A stretch of 64,000 bases of DNA from CADEEN01 sp963738425 (GTDB taxonomy: Bacteria; Pseudomonadota; Gammaproteobacteria; Burkholderiales; Burkholderiaceae_C), in assembly GCA_963738425.1 (NCBI GenBank), contig CAVTWT010000032.1, positions 48,516 to 112,515 of the forward strand, in the 5' to 3' direction. Below, piece by piece: positions 9,019 through 18,380 of the stretch. The notes under the pieces are model-generated. The model was not told where the DNA came from, did no database searches, and worked only from the letters and a program-made list of their open reading frames with translations. Numbering within the stretch: the first letter of the stretch is position 1; each line of letters opens with the position of its first letter. Position numbers and translations under genes: made by a program.

Positions 9019-9778
9019 ATGACCGTACGCATCGCCAGCCTCGTGCCCAGCATCACCGAACTGCTGTTTGCGCTGGGCCTCGGCCCGTGGGTCGTCGCCC
9101 GCACCGGCTATTGCACGCAACCCATCGACGGCGTGAAAGCGGTGCCCAAGGTCGGTGGCACCAAAGACGTGAACCTCGCCAAGCTGCGGCGGCTGGCACC
9201 GACGCATGCCATCGTCAATGTCGATGAGAACCGAATGGAGACGGCTGAAGCGCTGCGCGCCTTCGTGCCGCAAGTCATCGTGACGCACCCTTGCGGGCCG
9301 GAGGATGTGGACGGGCTGATTGCGCAGATCGCAGAGGCCTTCGCGCCGATGCCCGGCGTGGCCGAGCGGGCCGAGTCGGCTGCGCGCCGAGCTGCGGGCG
9401 GAACTGGCCGCGACGCAGGCCCACGCGGCCGCGCCCGTGCTCTACCTGATCTGGCGCGAACCGTGGATGACCGTCGCCCGCGACACCTACATCGCGCGCC
9501 TGCTGGCACGCATTGGTTGGCAGACGCAACCGGCGCAGGAAGGCGGCGAGCACGGCGCGGCGCGCTACCCCACTTTGCAGGGCGATGAGCCGTGGCTAGC
9601 AGGCGTGCGTGAAGTGCTGCTGTCCAGCGAGCCGTATGCGTTCACTGCGGAGCACGTGGCGCAAGCGCAGGCCCTGTGCCCGCAAGCGCGCGTCCGTCTG
9701 GTCGATGGCGAACTGCTGTCGTGGTACGGCCCTCGCACGGCGGCCGGCTTGCGCTATCTGCGCGAACTCAGCCGGTAG
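9019..9778 (+). CDS. Cobalamin-binding-like (BtuF/helical-backbone metal receptor) protein, frameshifted
   Basis: From ATG at 9019 the protein begins directly with the receptor fold (VRIASLVPSITELLFALGLG, then GYCTQP and PKVGGTKDVNLAKL). These are hallmarks of the BtuF-like periplasmic-binding family, but there is no signal peptide. At about 9376 an extra T (GCCGAGTCGGCTG) breaks the frame; removing it joins AERAE to RLRAELRAELAATQ, and the rest (LIWREPWMTVARDTYIARLL, ending LRELSR) is normal. The restored product is about 252 residues. No transporter gene or B12 riboswitch is adjacent. Ligand is inferred from family only. Confidence 0.75.
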
Positions 9779-9787
9779 GATCAAGCG

Positions 9788-10429
9788 ATGGATCTTCTCA
9801 AGCCGCTGATCGCGCTGCTGGCCATCGTCAACCCGATCGGCGTCGTGCCCTTTTTCATCGCCTTCACGCAGAACTTCACGCGCGAACAACGGCTGCGCAC
9901 GATCTCGGTGTCGTCGTTTGCCGCCTTCATCGTCATCGCCGTCAGCGCCGTCGCGGGCCTGAAGATCATCGAGTTCTTCGGCATCAGCATCGCCTCGTTC
10001 CAAGTCGGCGGCGGCACGTTGCTGCTCATCAGCTCGCTGCAGATGCTCAACGCGCAACCGGCCGAAGCCAAGCCGATGGACCTCGACGAAGGCAACCAGA
10101 AAGCCGACGCCGGCGCCAGCATCGCAATCGTGCCGCTGACCATCCCGCTGCTGACCGGCCCGGCGACGATCTCGACGATGGTCATTTACGCCGAAAAGAC
10201 GCGTCACGTCTGGGAGCAGGCGGTGCTGGTCGGCTACGGTGTCGTCATCGGCCTGGCCACCTACATCACCTTCCGCGCCTCCGGCCGCATCGCCAAGGTG
10301 CTCGGCCGCACCGGCATCAACGTCATGACGCGGCTGATGGGCCTGATCCTCGCCGCGATGGCCGTCGAGTTGCTGGCCGATGGGCTGACGAAGCTGTTCC
10401 CGGTGCTGGCGTCGCACATCGCGCGGTAG
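9788..10429 (+). CDS. MarC family integral membrane protein
   Basis: A 213-residue, six-segment inner-membrane protein of the MarC/YchE (NAAT) family. It starts with DLLKPLIALLAIVNPIGVVP, typical of the family, and has the central VPLTIPLLTGPATIST segment. Despite the name, MarC is no longer thought to cause multiple antibiotic resistance in E. coli; its transport substrate is unknown. It begins 9 bases after the preceding stop and probably shares its transcript. Confidence 0.9.
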   Translation: MDLLKPLIALLAIVNPIGVVPFFIAFTQNFTREQRLRTISVSSFAAFIVIAVSAVAGLKIIEFFGISIASFQVGGGTLLLISSLQMLNAQPAEAKPMDLDEGNQKADAGASIAIVPLTIPLLTGPATISTMVIYAEKTRHVWEQAVLVGYGVVIGLATYITFRASGRIAKVLGRTGINVMTRLMGLILAAMAVELLADGLTKLFPVLASHIAR

Positions 10430-10516
10430 CACCTCCACTTCACGCAGACTTCATCGCTGGCGCACAGAGCGCCGCAACAGTGGCGGGCTTCAACAAGACC
10501 CTCTTGGGAGCCCACG

Positions 10517-11953
10517 ATGAGATTTCCGCTGTTGGCCAAGGCGGCTGCGATCGGCCTGATCATGTTTGTGCTCGCTGGCGTGCTGATGCGCATCGACTGG
10601 CTGGTGGACGAACGCCGCATGCGCCAAGCCGAAGCGCTGCAGAGCGTCACGCAGTCACTGTCGTCGGCGCAGACGCTGGTGGGGCCGCTGCTGCAGCGCC
10701 AGTGCACGGAGGAGTGGGACACCGTCGAGGGTGAAGGCACACAGCGCCGCACCGTCACTGACAAGCGCGCCGTGACGCTGCACAGCGCGCCGAAGGTCTT
10801 GGCCGCAGAAAGCCAAGCCACCGCCGAGGCGCGCTATCGAGGCCTGTTCAAGGTCAACGGCTATGCAGGCACGACCACGCTCGTTGCGCGCTGGAAGGGG
10901 CTGGCCGAGCTTCAGCCGCCGCGTGAGCACAAGGGCTCGCGCCTGAATTGCGAGCCGGCCTCCGTGCTGGTGGCGTTGTCCGATCCGCGTGGCATCCGTT
11001 CGGCGACGATCATGATCGACGGCGTACCGGCCGAGGTCCGCCCCGGCACCGGGCACAGCGTCCATCGGCTGGGCTTGAATGCGCCGCTCGGTGCCGCGCG
11101 TTCGGACCAGGCCGAGCAGGCGCTCGAGGTATCGGTGGCGATCGAGCTTGTCGGCACTGCGCGCCTGTCGCTCGTGCCGGCGGCCGACGACGTGAACTGG
11201 ACGATGCGCTCCAACTGGCCGCACCCATCGTTCGGCGGGCGTTTCCTGCCGGCGTCGCGCACCGTCGAGGCCAGTGGCTTCAACGCGCGCTGGACAGTCT
11301 CGTCGCTGGCCAGCCCGGCCGCAGCCGACGTGGCTCGCAGCCAGTCGCTGTGCGCGGTGCACGACCGAGTGAGTATGGGTGATGGAGACAGTGCGGTCTA
11401 TGCTGCCCCGCCGCCAACCGACGCCAAGGGCGCACGCTGCCTGGACACGATCGACGTCGCCTTCATCGACCCGGTGAATCCCTACTCGCTGACCGACCGC
11501 GCCACCAAGTACGCCATGCTCTTCATCGTCCTGACCTTTGCGGCCGTTGCGCTGACGGAAGTCTTGTCAAGCCGCCGCGTGCACCCAGTGCAGTACGCGC
11601 TGGTTGGCTTGGCTTTGGCGCTGTTCTTCCTGCTGTTGCTCAGCTTGTCGGAGCACATCGCCTTCGGCCAGGCCTATGCGGCCGCCAGCGCCGCCTGCGT
11701 TGCGCTGCTGGCGTTCTATGCCCGCCACATGCTCGGCAGTGTGCGCGCGGGTCTGGCATTCGGCGCTGGAGTCGCCCTGCTGTACGGCCTGCTGTGGACG
11801 CTGTTGCGCATGGAGCAATGGGCAATGGCGATCGGCTCGGCGTTGCTGTTCTCCGTGCTGGCTGGTTCGATGGTGTTGACGCGGCGCGTTGACTGGTACG
11901 CGCTGACCGAGAGCCTGCGTCACCGCGACCAGCGCTTAGCATCCGATGCATGA
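10517..11953 (+). CDS. creD: Inner membrane protein CreD
   Basis: The 478-residue protein has an N-terminal membrane helix, a large extracytoplasmic domain (about 35-320) and five or six hydrophobic segments at the C-terminus beginning YAMLFIVLTFAAVALTE and including RRVHPVQYALVGLALALFF, which is highly typical of CreD. In enterics and pseudomonads creD answers to the CreBC two-component system and affects envelope integrity and beta-lactam response. No creBC genes are next to it here. Its stop overlaps the start of the GMC gene (ATGA). Confidence 0.9.
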   Translation: MRFPLLAKAAAIGLIMFVLAGVLMRIDWLVDERRMRQAEALQSVTQSLSSAQTLVGPLLQRQCTEEWDTVEGEGTQRRTVTDKRAVTLHSAPKVLAAESQATAEARYRGLFKVNGYAGTTTLVARWKGLAELQPPREHKGSRLNCEPASVLVALSDPRGIRSATIMIDGVPAEVRPGTGHSVHRLGLNAPLGAARSDQAEQALEVSVAIELVGTARLSLVPAADDVNWTMRSNWPHPSFGGRFLPASRTVEASGFNARWTVSSLASPAAADVARSQSLCAVHDRVSMGDGDSAVYAAPPPTDAKGARCLDTIDVAFIDPVNPYSLTDRATKYAMLFIVLTFAAVALTEVLSSRRVHPVQYALVGLALALFFLLLLSLSEHIAFGQAYAAASAACVALLAFYARHMLGSVRAGLAFGAGVALLYGLLWTLLRMEQWAMAIGSALLFSVLAGSMVLTRRVDWYALTESLRHRDQRLASDA

Positions 11954-13596
11954 GCGACGCTCCCACCTGGGACTACATCGTTGTCGGCGCCGGCACCGCC
12001 GGCTGCCTGCTCGCCAATCGCCTCTCGGCCGACGCGAACACGCGCGTGCTGCTGCTCGAAGCCGGTGGCCGAGATGACTACGCGTGGATCCACATTCCGG
12101 TCGGTTATCTGTATTGCATCGGCAATCCGCGCACCGACTGGCTGTACAAGACCGAGCCCGACGCTGGGCTCAACGGTCGCGTGTTGCGTTACCCGCGCGG
12201 CAAGGTGCTCGGCGGCTGTTCGAGCATCAACGGCATGATCTACATGCGCGGCCAGTCGCGTGACTACGATGGCTGGGCTTCGATGCTCGGCGACGAGGCT
12301 TGGCGCTGGGACGCCTGCCTGCCATTTTTCAAGCAGCACGAAGACCACTGGCGCGGTGGCGATGCGCTGCATGGCGCACACAACGAGTGGCGCGTCGAGA
12401 AGCAGCGCTTGTCCTGGCCCTTGCTCGATGCCTTTGCGCTCGCCGCCCAGCAGGCCGGCATCCCGGCCAGCGATGACTTCAACCGCGGCAACAACGAAGG
12501 CGTCGGCTACTTCGAGGTCAATCAGAAACGCGGCGTGCGCTGGAACGCGAGCAAGGCGTTCCTGCGGCCGGTGCAGAAGCGCCGAAACCTCGAAATTCGC
12601 ACCGGCGCGATGGTGACGCGGCTGGTGGTCGAGCGGCGCGGCGACGGCGCGCTGCAAGCTGTGGGCGTCGAGCTGCGCACGCTCGATGGCGCTCACACGC
12701 TGCGCGCGGCGCGTGCGGTGGTCATGGCGGCCGGCGCGATCGGCACGCCGCAGCTGCTGCAGCTCTCGGGCATTGGCCGGGCAGCCCTGCTGCACCAACA
12801 CGGCGTCGAGGTGCTGCACGATCTGCCGGGCGTTGGCGAGAACCTGCAAGACCACTTGCAGATCCGCGCGGTGTTTGGTGTTTCTGGCCTGCCGCGAAGC
12901 GGCACGCTCAACACGCTGGCCAGCACGTGGCCGGGCAAGGCGCGCATTGCGTTGCAATACGCGCTGACGCAACGCGGGCCGATGAGCATGGCGCCATCGC
13001 AGCTCGGCGCGTTTGCGCGCTCGTCGCCGGAGCGCGAGTGGCCCAACCTCGAATACCACGTTCAGCCGCTGTCGCTCGACGCCTTCGGTGAGCCGTTGCA
13101 CCCCTACCCGGCCTTCACGGCCAGTGTCTGCAACCTGAACCCCGAGGCCCGCGGCAGCGTGCGCATTGCCTCGCCGCGCGCCGATGACGCCCCGAAGATC
13201 GCGCCGAACTACCTCAGCACCGACGGCGACCGCCTCGTCGCCGCGCAATCGCTGCGCCTGACGCGGCACATCGCCGCCCAGCCGGCGCTGGCCGCGTATG
13301 CGCCGCGCGAGTTGAAGCCCGGCGTCGAATTCGAGACCGACGAGGCGCTGTCGCGCCTGGCCGGCGACATCGGCACGACGATCTTCCACCCGGTGGGCAC
13401 CTGCCGCATGGGGGACGCTCGCGATGCGCAGGCCGTGCTCGACGCGCGCCTGCGCGTGCGCGGTGTGCACGGCCTCGTCGTCGCCGACGCTAGCGCCATG
13501 CCGACCATCACCAGCGGCAACACCAACGCGCCGACGCTGATGATCGCCGAGCGCGCGGCGCAGTGGCTGCGTGATGCCCGGCTGCTGTCGCAGTAG
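11950..13596 (+). CDS. GMC family oxidoreductase (choline/alcohol dehydrogenase-like)
   Basis: A 548-residue FAD flavoprotein. The N-terminal dinucleotide-binding motif is VVGAGTAGCLLANRLS, GMC signature 1 is GGCSSINGMIYMRGQ, and signature 2 appears as GAIGTPQLLQLSGIG. The C-terminal catalytic histidine lies in HPVGTCRMG near residue 481, followed by ADASAMPTITSGNTN. The sequence resembles AlkJ-type and choline-dehydrogenase-type enzymes that oxidise aliphatic or polyethylene-glycol alcohols to aldehydes. Substrate cannot be fixed. It is coupled to creD by a 4-base overlap. Confidence 0.9.
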   Translation: MSDAPTWDYIVVGAGTAGCLLANRLSADANTRVLLLEAGGRDDYAWIHIPVGYLYCIGNPRTDWLYKTEPDAGLNGRVLRYPRGKVLGGCSSINGMIYMRGQSRDYDGWASMLGDEAWRWDACLPFFKQHEDHWRGGDALHGAHNEWRVEKQRLSWPLLDAFALAAQQAGIPASDDFNRGNNEGVGYFEVNQKRGVRWNASKAFLRPVQKRRNLEIRTGAMVTRLVVERRGDGALQAVGVELRTLDGAHTLRAARAVVMAAGAIGTPQLLQLSGIGRAALLHQHGVEVLHDLPGVGENLQDHLQIRAVFGVSGLPRSGTLNTLASTWPGKARIALQYALTQRGPMSMAPSQLGAFARSSPEREWPNLEYHVQPLSLDAFGEPLHPYPAFTASVCNLNPEARGSVRIASPRADDAPKIAPNYLSTDGDRLVAAQSLRLTRHIAAQPALAAYAPRELKPGVEFETDEALSRLAGDIGTTIFHPVGTCRMGDARDAQAVLDARLRVRGVHGLVVADASAMPTITSGNTNAPTLMIAERAAQWLRDARLLSQ

Positions 13597-13676
13597 CAAT
13601 GGCACCACAGCGCACGGTGTTGCCTAGTAAGACCTGACGATGCAGGGCCTATCGCCTCGTCCCTAGACTCCACCGC

Positions 13677-15703
13677 ATGTCCGAACCTGTCGCGCCGGCC
13701 GCGCGCAAGACAGCAGAACAAGCAGACAGCGGCCTCGCCAAGGCGGCTGACGGATCGGTGCGCCACGGTTTCGCGGCGCGGCCGGGCGTGGCCTTGGCCG
13801 CCGTGTTCGTCGTCGTGCTGCTGGTCGGTGTCGCCGCCGCGCTGGCCTGGCGCGCACCGGAGCGCAACCCGGCCTGGGGCGCGGTGGGCGTGGCGGCGGC
13901 GGTTCTGCTGGGTGGCCTGGCGTTGTGGCTGGTGCGGCGGCTGGTGGACGATTCGCGAGCCGGGAATCGCAGGCGCTCGGCGCCTTTGCCGAACGCCTGC
14001 GTGGCGGCGACGTCGCCGGAGCGCTGCGCGCGGTGCGTGCCGAGTCCACCAGCGCGATTTCGGTTTGGGGCCAGTTGAGCGGGGCCTCGGGTCGCGAGTC
14101 GACGGGAACCCTGCCGGCGCCGTCGCAGTTCGACCACCAGGCGCACGAGGTCGAAGTGGCCTTGGGCGCGCGCGAGCAGCGCTGGCAGGCGCGCATGCGC
14201 TTGTCGGCCGACTGGCATTGGGAGACCGACCGCGACCTGCAGCTGACCTGGGTCTCGCAGGACCTTGCGTCGCTGGTCAAGCTCGGCGTGCAGCCGGCCG
14301 ATCTGATCGGGCACAGGCTCGACGCGGTGCCGCTGTTTCAGCCTCCGGAAGGTGGCTGGGCGCTGGTGCGCGAACGCACGGCGCAGCGCAAGGCCTTGCG
14401 CGACGTCGTCATCGAAGTGCGCCGCCGCGGCCGCTCGCCGGTATGGGTGGCGCTCAACGGCCGCGCCCACCTCGACGACGAGGGCCAGTACACCGGCTAC
14501 GAAGGCGTCGGCCGCGACGTCACCGACGAGCGCATCGCCTATTTGCGCCTGGCCGACAGCGAACGCCGCCACGCCATGATGGCTGAGCTGGCGGCCGACT
14601 GGTACTGGCAGACCGACGACGCGCACCGCATCGACGAAGTCGGGCCGGTGGCGCGACAGATCGTTGGCAAGCGCATCGACCAGGTCATCGGCCGCACCCG
14701 CTGGGAGGCCTTTCCCGATGGTGCGAGCCCCGGTGAGTGGGAGGCCCACCGCGCCGACCTCTACGCTCGGCGGCCCTTCCGCGGCTTCGAGTTTGCGCTG
14801 CGCCAGGCCGGCCAGCCGCTGCGCTGGGTCTCCGTCAGCGGCCTGCCGCGCTTCGACGCCAAGCAGCAGTTCCTCGGCTACCACGGCGTCGGCCGCGACA
14901 TCACGCTGAAAAAACGCGCCGAGCGCTTGCTGTTGACGCGCAACGAGCAGCTCGAACGGCTGGTCGCCGTGCGCACCGCCGAACTCGAACAGAACAACCG
15001 CGATCTCGAAGCCTTTGCGCGCCAGCTCGCCCACGAGCTGCGCACGCCGATCAGCCAGGTCGTCGGCCTGACCGACCTGATCAAGAGCGCGGCCTGGGAG
15101 CGCCTGGAGGGCGGTGAACGCGAGTGGCTCCGTCTGGCGGGCCAGTCGGCACGCGAGATGTCGCACACTGTGACCGCGCTGCTCGAACTGGCGCGTTCGA
15201 CCTCGACGGCGCTCCTGCTCGAACCGGTGGACTTGAGCGCACTGGCCGAATCGGTGATCGCCGAGCTGCCGTGGGTCGAGCGCGCCGCGCCCGTGGAGTG
15301 GCGCATCGAGCCTGGGCTCGTCGCCCACTGCAGCGCACCGCTGGCGCGCGTCGTGCTGACCAACCTGCTCGGCAACGCCGCCAAGTTCACGCGCGACGTC
15401 GTCGCGCCGCGGATCGAGTTCGGGCGCGAAGCGGCGCAGGAGGGCGCGTTCTACATTCAGGACAACGGCGCCGGCTTCGATGCAGCGCGCGCCGACACGC
15501 TGTTCCAGCCCTTCGTGCGCCTGCACCGCAGCGATCAGTTCCAGGGCACGGGCCTGGGCCTGTCGATCGTGCGCCGCATCGTCGAGCGCCACGGCGGCAG
15601 CATCAGCGCGCACGGGCAAGCCGGCCAGGGCGCGCGCTTCGTGCTGCGTTTCTCGCCGGTGCGGGTGGTGGACATCGCGGCCCACTCCGATGTCGCCGCA
15701 TAA
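13677..15703 (+). CDS. PAS-domain sensor histidine kinase, frameshifted
   Basis: Two N-terminal membrane helices (about residues 37-60 and 66-90) are followed by a signalling region with at least two PAS folds (ADWHWETDRDLQLTWVS and ADWYWQTDDAHRIDEVG), a coiled coil, a HisKA domain with RQLAHELRTPISQ near residue 451, and an HATPase with NLLGNAAKF, DNGAGFD and GTGLGLSI. One base appears missing at about 13960 (GAGCCGGGAA instead of GAGCCCGGGAA); restoring it joins LVDDSRA to RESQALGAFAERL. The whole protein would be about 675 residues. No response regulator gene is adjacent, so it is an orphan kinase here. Confidence 0.8.
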
Positions 15704-15752
15704 GCGCTCTCCCTCGGCGTAAAGCACAAGACCTCGCGGTGAGAATCACCGC

Positions 15753-16520
15753 ATGTCGGAACTGTTGATCGTCGCGGCCGCGGCAGCGCTCGCCGGCTTT
15801 GTCGATGCCATCGTCGGTGGCGGCGGCCTGGTGCTGGTGCCGGCGCTGTTCGCGGTCTATCCGCAGGCCGTGCCGGCGACGCTGCTCGGCACCAACAAGG
15901 GCGGTGCGGTCTGGGGCACCGCGTGGGCGACGTGGCAGTTCGCCAAGCGCGTGCAACTGCGCTGGGCTTCGTTGTTGCCGGCAGTGGCGGCCGCGCTCGT
16001 CGGCAGCTTTGGCGGCGCCTGGGCGGTGACGCAGATCAACGCCGATGGCTTGAAGCGCGCGCTGCCCTTCGTGCTCGGCGCGGTGCTGATCTACACGCTG
16101 CTGCGCAAGGAGCTGGGCCGCCACCACAGGCCGCGCTTCGAAGGCGCACGCGAGGCGGCCGTGGCCTCGGCGATCGGCGCCACGATCGGCTTCTACGACG
16201 GCTTCTTCGGCCCTGGCACCGGCAGCTTTTTCGTCTTTCTGTTCGTGCGCGCACTCGGCTACGACTTCCTGCACGCGAGTGCGAGCGCGAAGATGCTCAA
16301 CACGGCGACCAACGCCGCCGCACTCGTGCTGTTCGCGTGGAAGGGCCATGTCTGGTGGCACCTGGCGCTGGTCATTGCCGTGGCCAACATCGCCGGTAGC
16401 TTGGCGGGCACGCGCCTGGCGTTGAAACATGGCGCGGGCTTCGTGCGCAACGTCTTCATCGTGGTCGTCGCCCTGCTGATCGCCAAGACCGCTTACGACG
16501 CCTTCATTCGCGGCGGTTAG
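15753..16520 (+). CDS. TauE/SafE family sulfite/sulfonate exporter-like permease
   Basis: A 255-residue membrane protein with about eight hydrophobic segments. It starts LLIVAAAAALAGFVDAIVGGGG, and the duplicated glycine-rich signature recurs as GFYDGFFGPGTGSFF; both are hallmarks of TauE/SafE (DUF81). Members export sulfite, sulfoacetate or other sulfur anions. Placed 33 bases before soxB, it may clear sulfite or move thiosulfate-related anions, which is inference from position. Confidence 0.9.
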   Translation: MSELLIVAAAAALAGFVDAIVGGGGLVLVPALFAVYPQAVPATLLGTNKGGAVWGTAWATWQFAKRVQLRWASLLPAVAAALVGSFGGAWAVTQINADGLKRALPFVLGAVLIYTLLRKELGRHHRPRFEGAREAAVASAIGATIGFYDGFFGPGTGSFFVFLFVRALGYDFLHASASAKMLNTATNAAALVLFAWKGHVWWHLALVIAVANIAGSLAGTRLALKHGAGFVRNVFIVVVALLIAKTAYDAFIRGG

Positions 16521-16553
16521 AGTCGCGCCCAATCAATCGAGGAGACGCGCAGC

Positions 16554-18278
16554 GTGAACAAGCGCGAGTTTTTCAACGTGCTCGGCGCGGCGGCGGCCGC
16601 GGGATTTACGCTCGGCCGCAGCGGCCCTGCGCAGGCCGCTTCGCCCTACGACCTGCCGCTGGCCTTCACACGCAGCGACAGCGTCAGCCTGCTGCACATG
16701 ACCGACTGCCACGCGCAGTTGCTGCCGATGTATTTCCGCGAGCCGAGCGTCAACCTCGGCATCGCCGGTCAACGCGGCAAGCTGCCGCACCTGGTGGGCA
16801 ACGCGCTGCTCAAAGACGCGCGCATCGCCGCCGGCTCGCCCGAGGCCTATGCCTTCACCGCGCTCGATTTCGAGCGCGCCGCCAAACGCTACGGCAAGGT
16901 CGGCGGCTTCGCGCACCTGGCCACACTCGTCAAACGCATGAAGGCTTCGCGCCCTGGCGCACTGCTGCTTGACGGCGGCGACACCTGGCAGGGCTCCGCG
17001 ACGGCGCTGTGGACGCGCGGCCAGGACATGGTCGACGCGGCCAAGCTGCTCGGCGTCAACCTGATGACCGGGCACTGGGAGTTCACCCTCGGCGCCGAGC
17101 GCGTGCACGAGGTGGTGGAGAAAGAGCTCAAGCCGGCCGGCATCGAGTTCCTGGCGCAGAACGTGCGCACCACCGACTTCAACGACGAAGTCTTCAAGGC
17201 TCATGTGATGCGGACGATCAACGGCCACCCGGTGGCGGTGATCGGCCAGGCCTTTCCCTACACGCCGATCGCCAACCCGCGCTACTTCACACCGGCCTGG
17301 AGCTTCGGCATCCGCGAAGAAGAGTTGCAGAAATTGGTTGATGAAGTGCGCGCCAAGGGCGCACACGCGGTCGTGCTGCTGTCACACAACGGCATGGACG
17401 TCGATCTGAAACTGGCGACGCGCGTCAGTGGCATCGATGCCATCCTCGGTGGCCACACGCACGATGGCGTGCCGCGGCCGGTGGTGGTGAGAAAAGGGCC
17501 GTGGCAGACCATCGTCAGCAACGCCGGCAGCAACGGCAAGTTCCTCGGCGTGCTCGACCTGCAGATCAAGGGCAAGCGCGTCGCCGATTTCCGCTACACG
17601 CTGCAGCCGGTGTTTTCGCAGTTGTTGCCGGCCGACCGCGAGATGAGCGCGCTCATCACCAGGCTGCGTGCGCCGCATGAGGCGCAGTTGAAAGAAGTGC
17701 TGGCCACCACCGACGGCACGCTTTACCGGCGCGGCAACTTCAACGGCAGCTGGGACCAGTTGCTGCTCGACGCGCTGATGGCCACGCAGGACGCGCCGAT
17801 CGCATTTTCGCCCGGCTTCCGCTGGGGCACGAGCCTGTTGCCCGGCGCGCCGATCACGCGCGAACATCTGATGGATCAGACCGCGACCACGTATTCGTAT
17901 GCGACGCTGAACGACATGAGCGGCGCCATGATCAAGACCGTGCTCGAAGACGTGGCCGACAACCTCTTCAACCCCGACCCGTACTACCAGCAGGGCGGCG
18001 ACATGGTGCGCGTCGGTGGCCTGACTTACGCCATCGAGCCCGGCGCGACGATGGGCTCGCGCATCAGCGACCTGCGACTCAAAGGCCAGCCGATCGACGC
18101 CGACAAGCTCTACAAGGTGGCCGGCTGGGCGCCGGTGGCCGAAGGCGCGCGCACGATGGGCCTGAAGCCGGTGTGGGAATTGGTCGAACCGTGGCTGAGA
18201 GCGCAGAAGACGGTCGCACCACGCGCTGTGAACACGCCGCGGCTGATCGGCACGCAGGGCAACCCGGGCCTGGCCTAG
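16554..18278 (+). CDS. soxB: Thiosulfohydrolase SoxB
   Basis: SoxB hydrolyses the sulfone from SoxY-bound intermediates in periplasmic thiosulfate oxidation, using a dimanganese centre. The 574-residue product shows metal-site motifs of the 5'-nucleotidase-like phosphoesterase fold: MTDCHAQLLP, LLDGGDTWQGS, the SoxB-specific TGHWEFTLG, LLSHNGMDVDLKLA and LGGHTHD. The N-terminus MNKREFFNVLGAAAAAGF is a Tat-like signal with Lys-Arg in place of the twin arginine. No soxXYZACD genes are in the window, so soxB stands away from the canonical cluster; TauE lies upstream and YeeE-type genes downstream. Confidence 0.95.
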   Translation: MNKREFFNVLGAAAAAGFTLGRSGPAQAASPYDLPLAFTRSDSVSLLHMTDCHAQLLPMYFREPSVNLGIAGQRGKLPHLVGNALLKDARIAAGSPEAYAFTALDFERAAKRYGKVGGFAHLATLVKRMKASRPGALLLDGGDTWQGSATALWTRGQDMVDAAKLLGVNLMTGHWEFTLGAERVHEVVEKELKPAGIEFLAQNVRTTDFNDEVFKAHVMRTINGHPVAVIGQAFPYTPIANPRYFTPAWSFGIREEELQKLVDEVRAKGAHAVVLLSHNGMDVDLKLATRVSGIDAILGGHTHDGVPRPVVVRKGPWQTIVSNAGSNGKFLGVLDLQIKGKRVADFRYTLQPVFSQLLPADREMSALITRLRAPHEAQLKEVLATTDGTLYRRGNFNGSWDQLLLDALMATQDAPIAFSPGFRWGTSLLPGAPITREHLMDQTATTYSYATLNDMSGAMIKTVLEDVADNLFNPDPYYQQGGDMVRVGGLTYAIEPGATMGSRISDLRLKGQPIDADKLYKVAGWAPVAEGARTMGLKPVWELVEPWLRAQKTVAPRAVNTPRLIGTQGNPGLA

Positions 18279-18380
18279 AGGCGTAGCTCCAGTCCAGGCT
18301 TGGGAAAGCCCGCTGCTGGCATGCCCGGTGACGCGCTACGCTGCGCCCCACACCAAATCATTCCCGACGGAGACAAGCCC

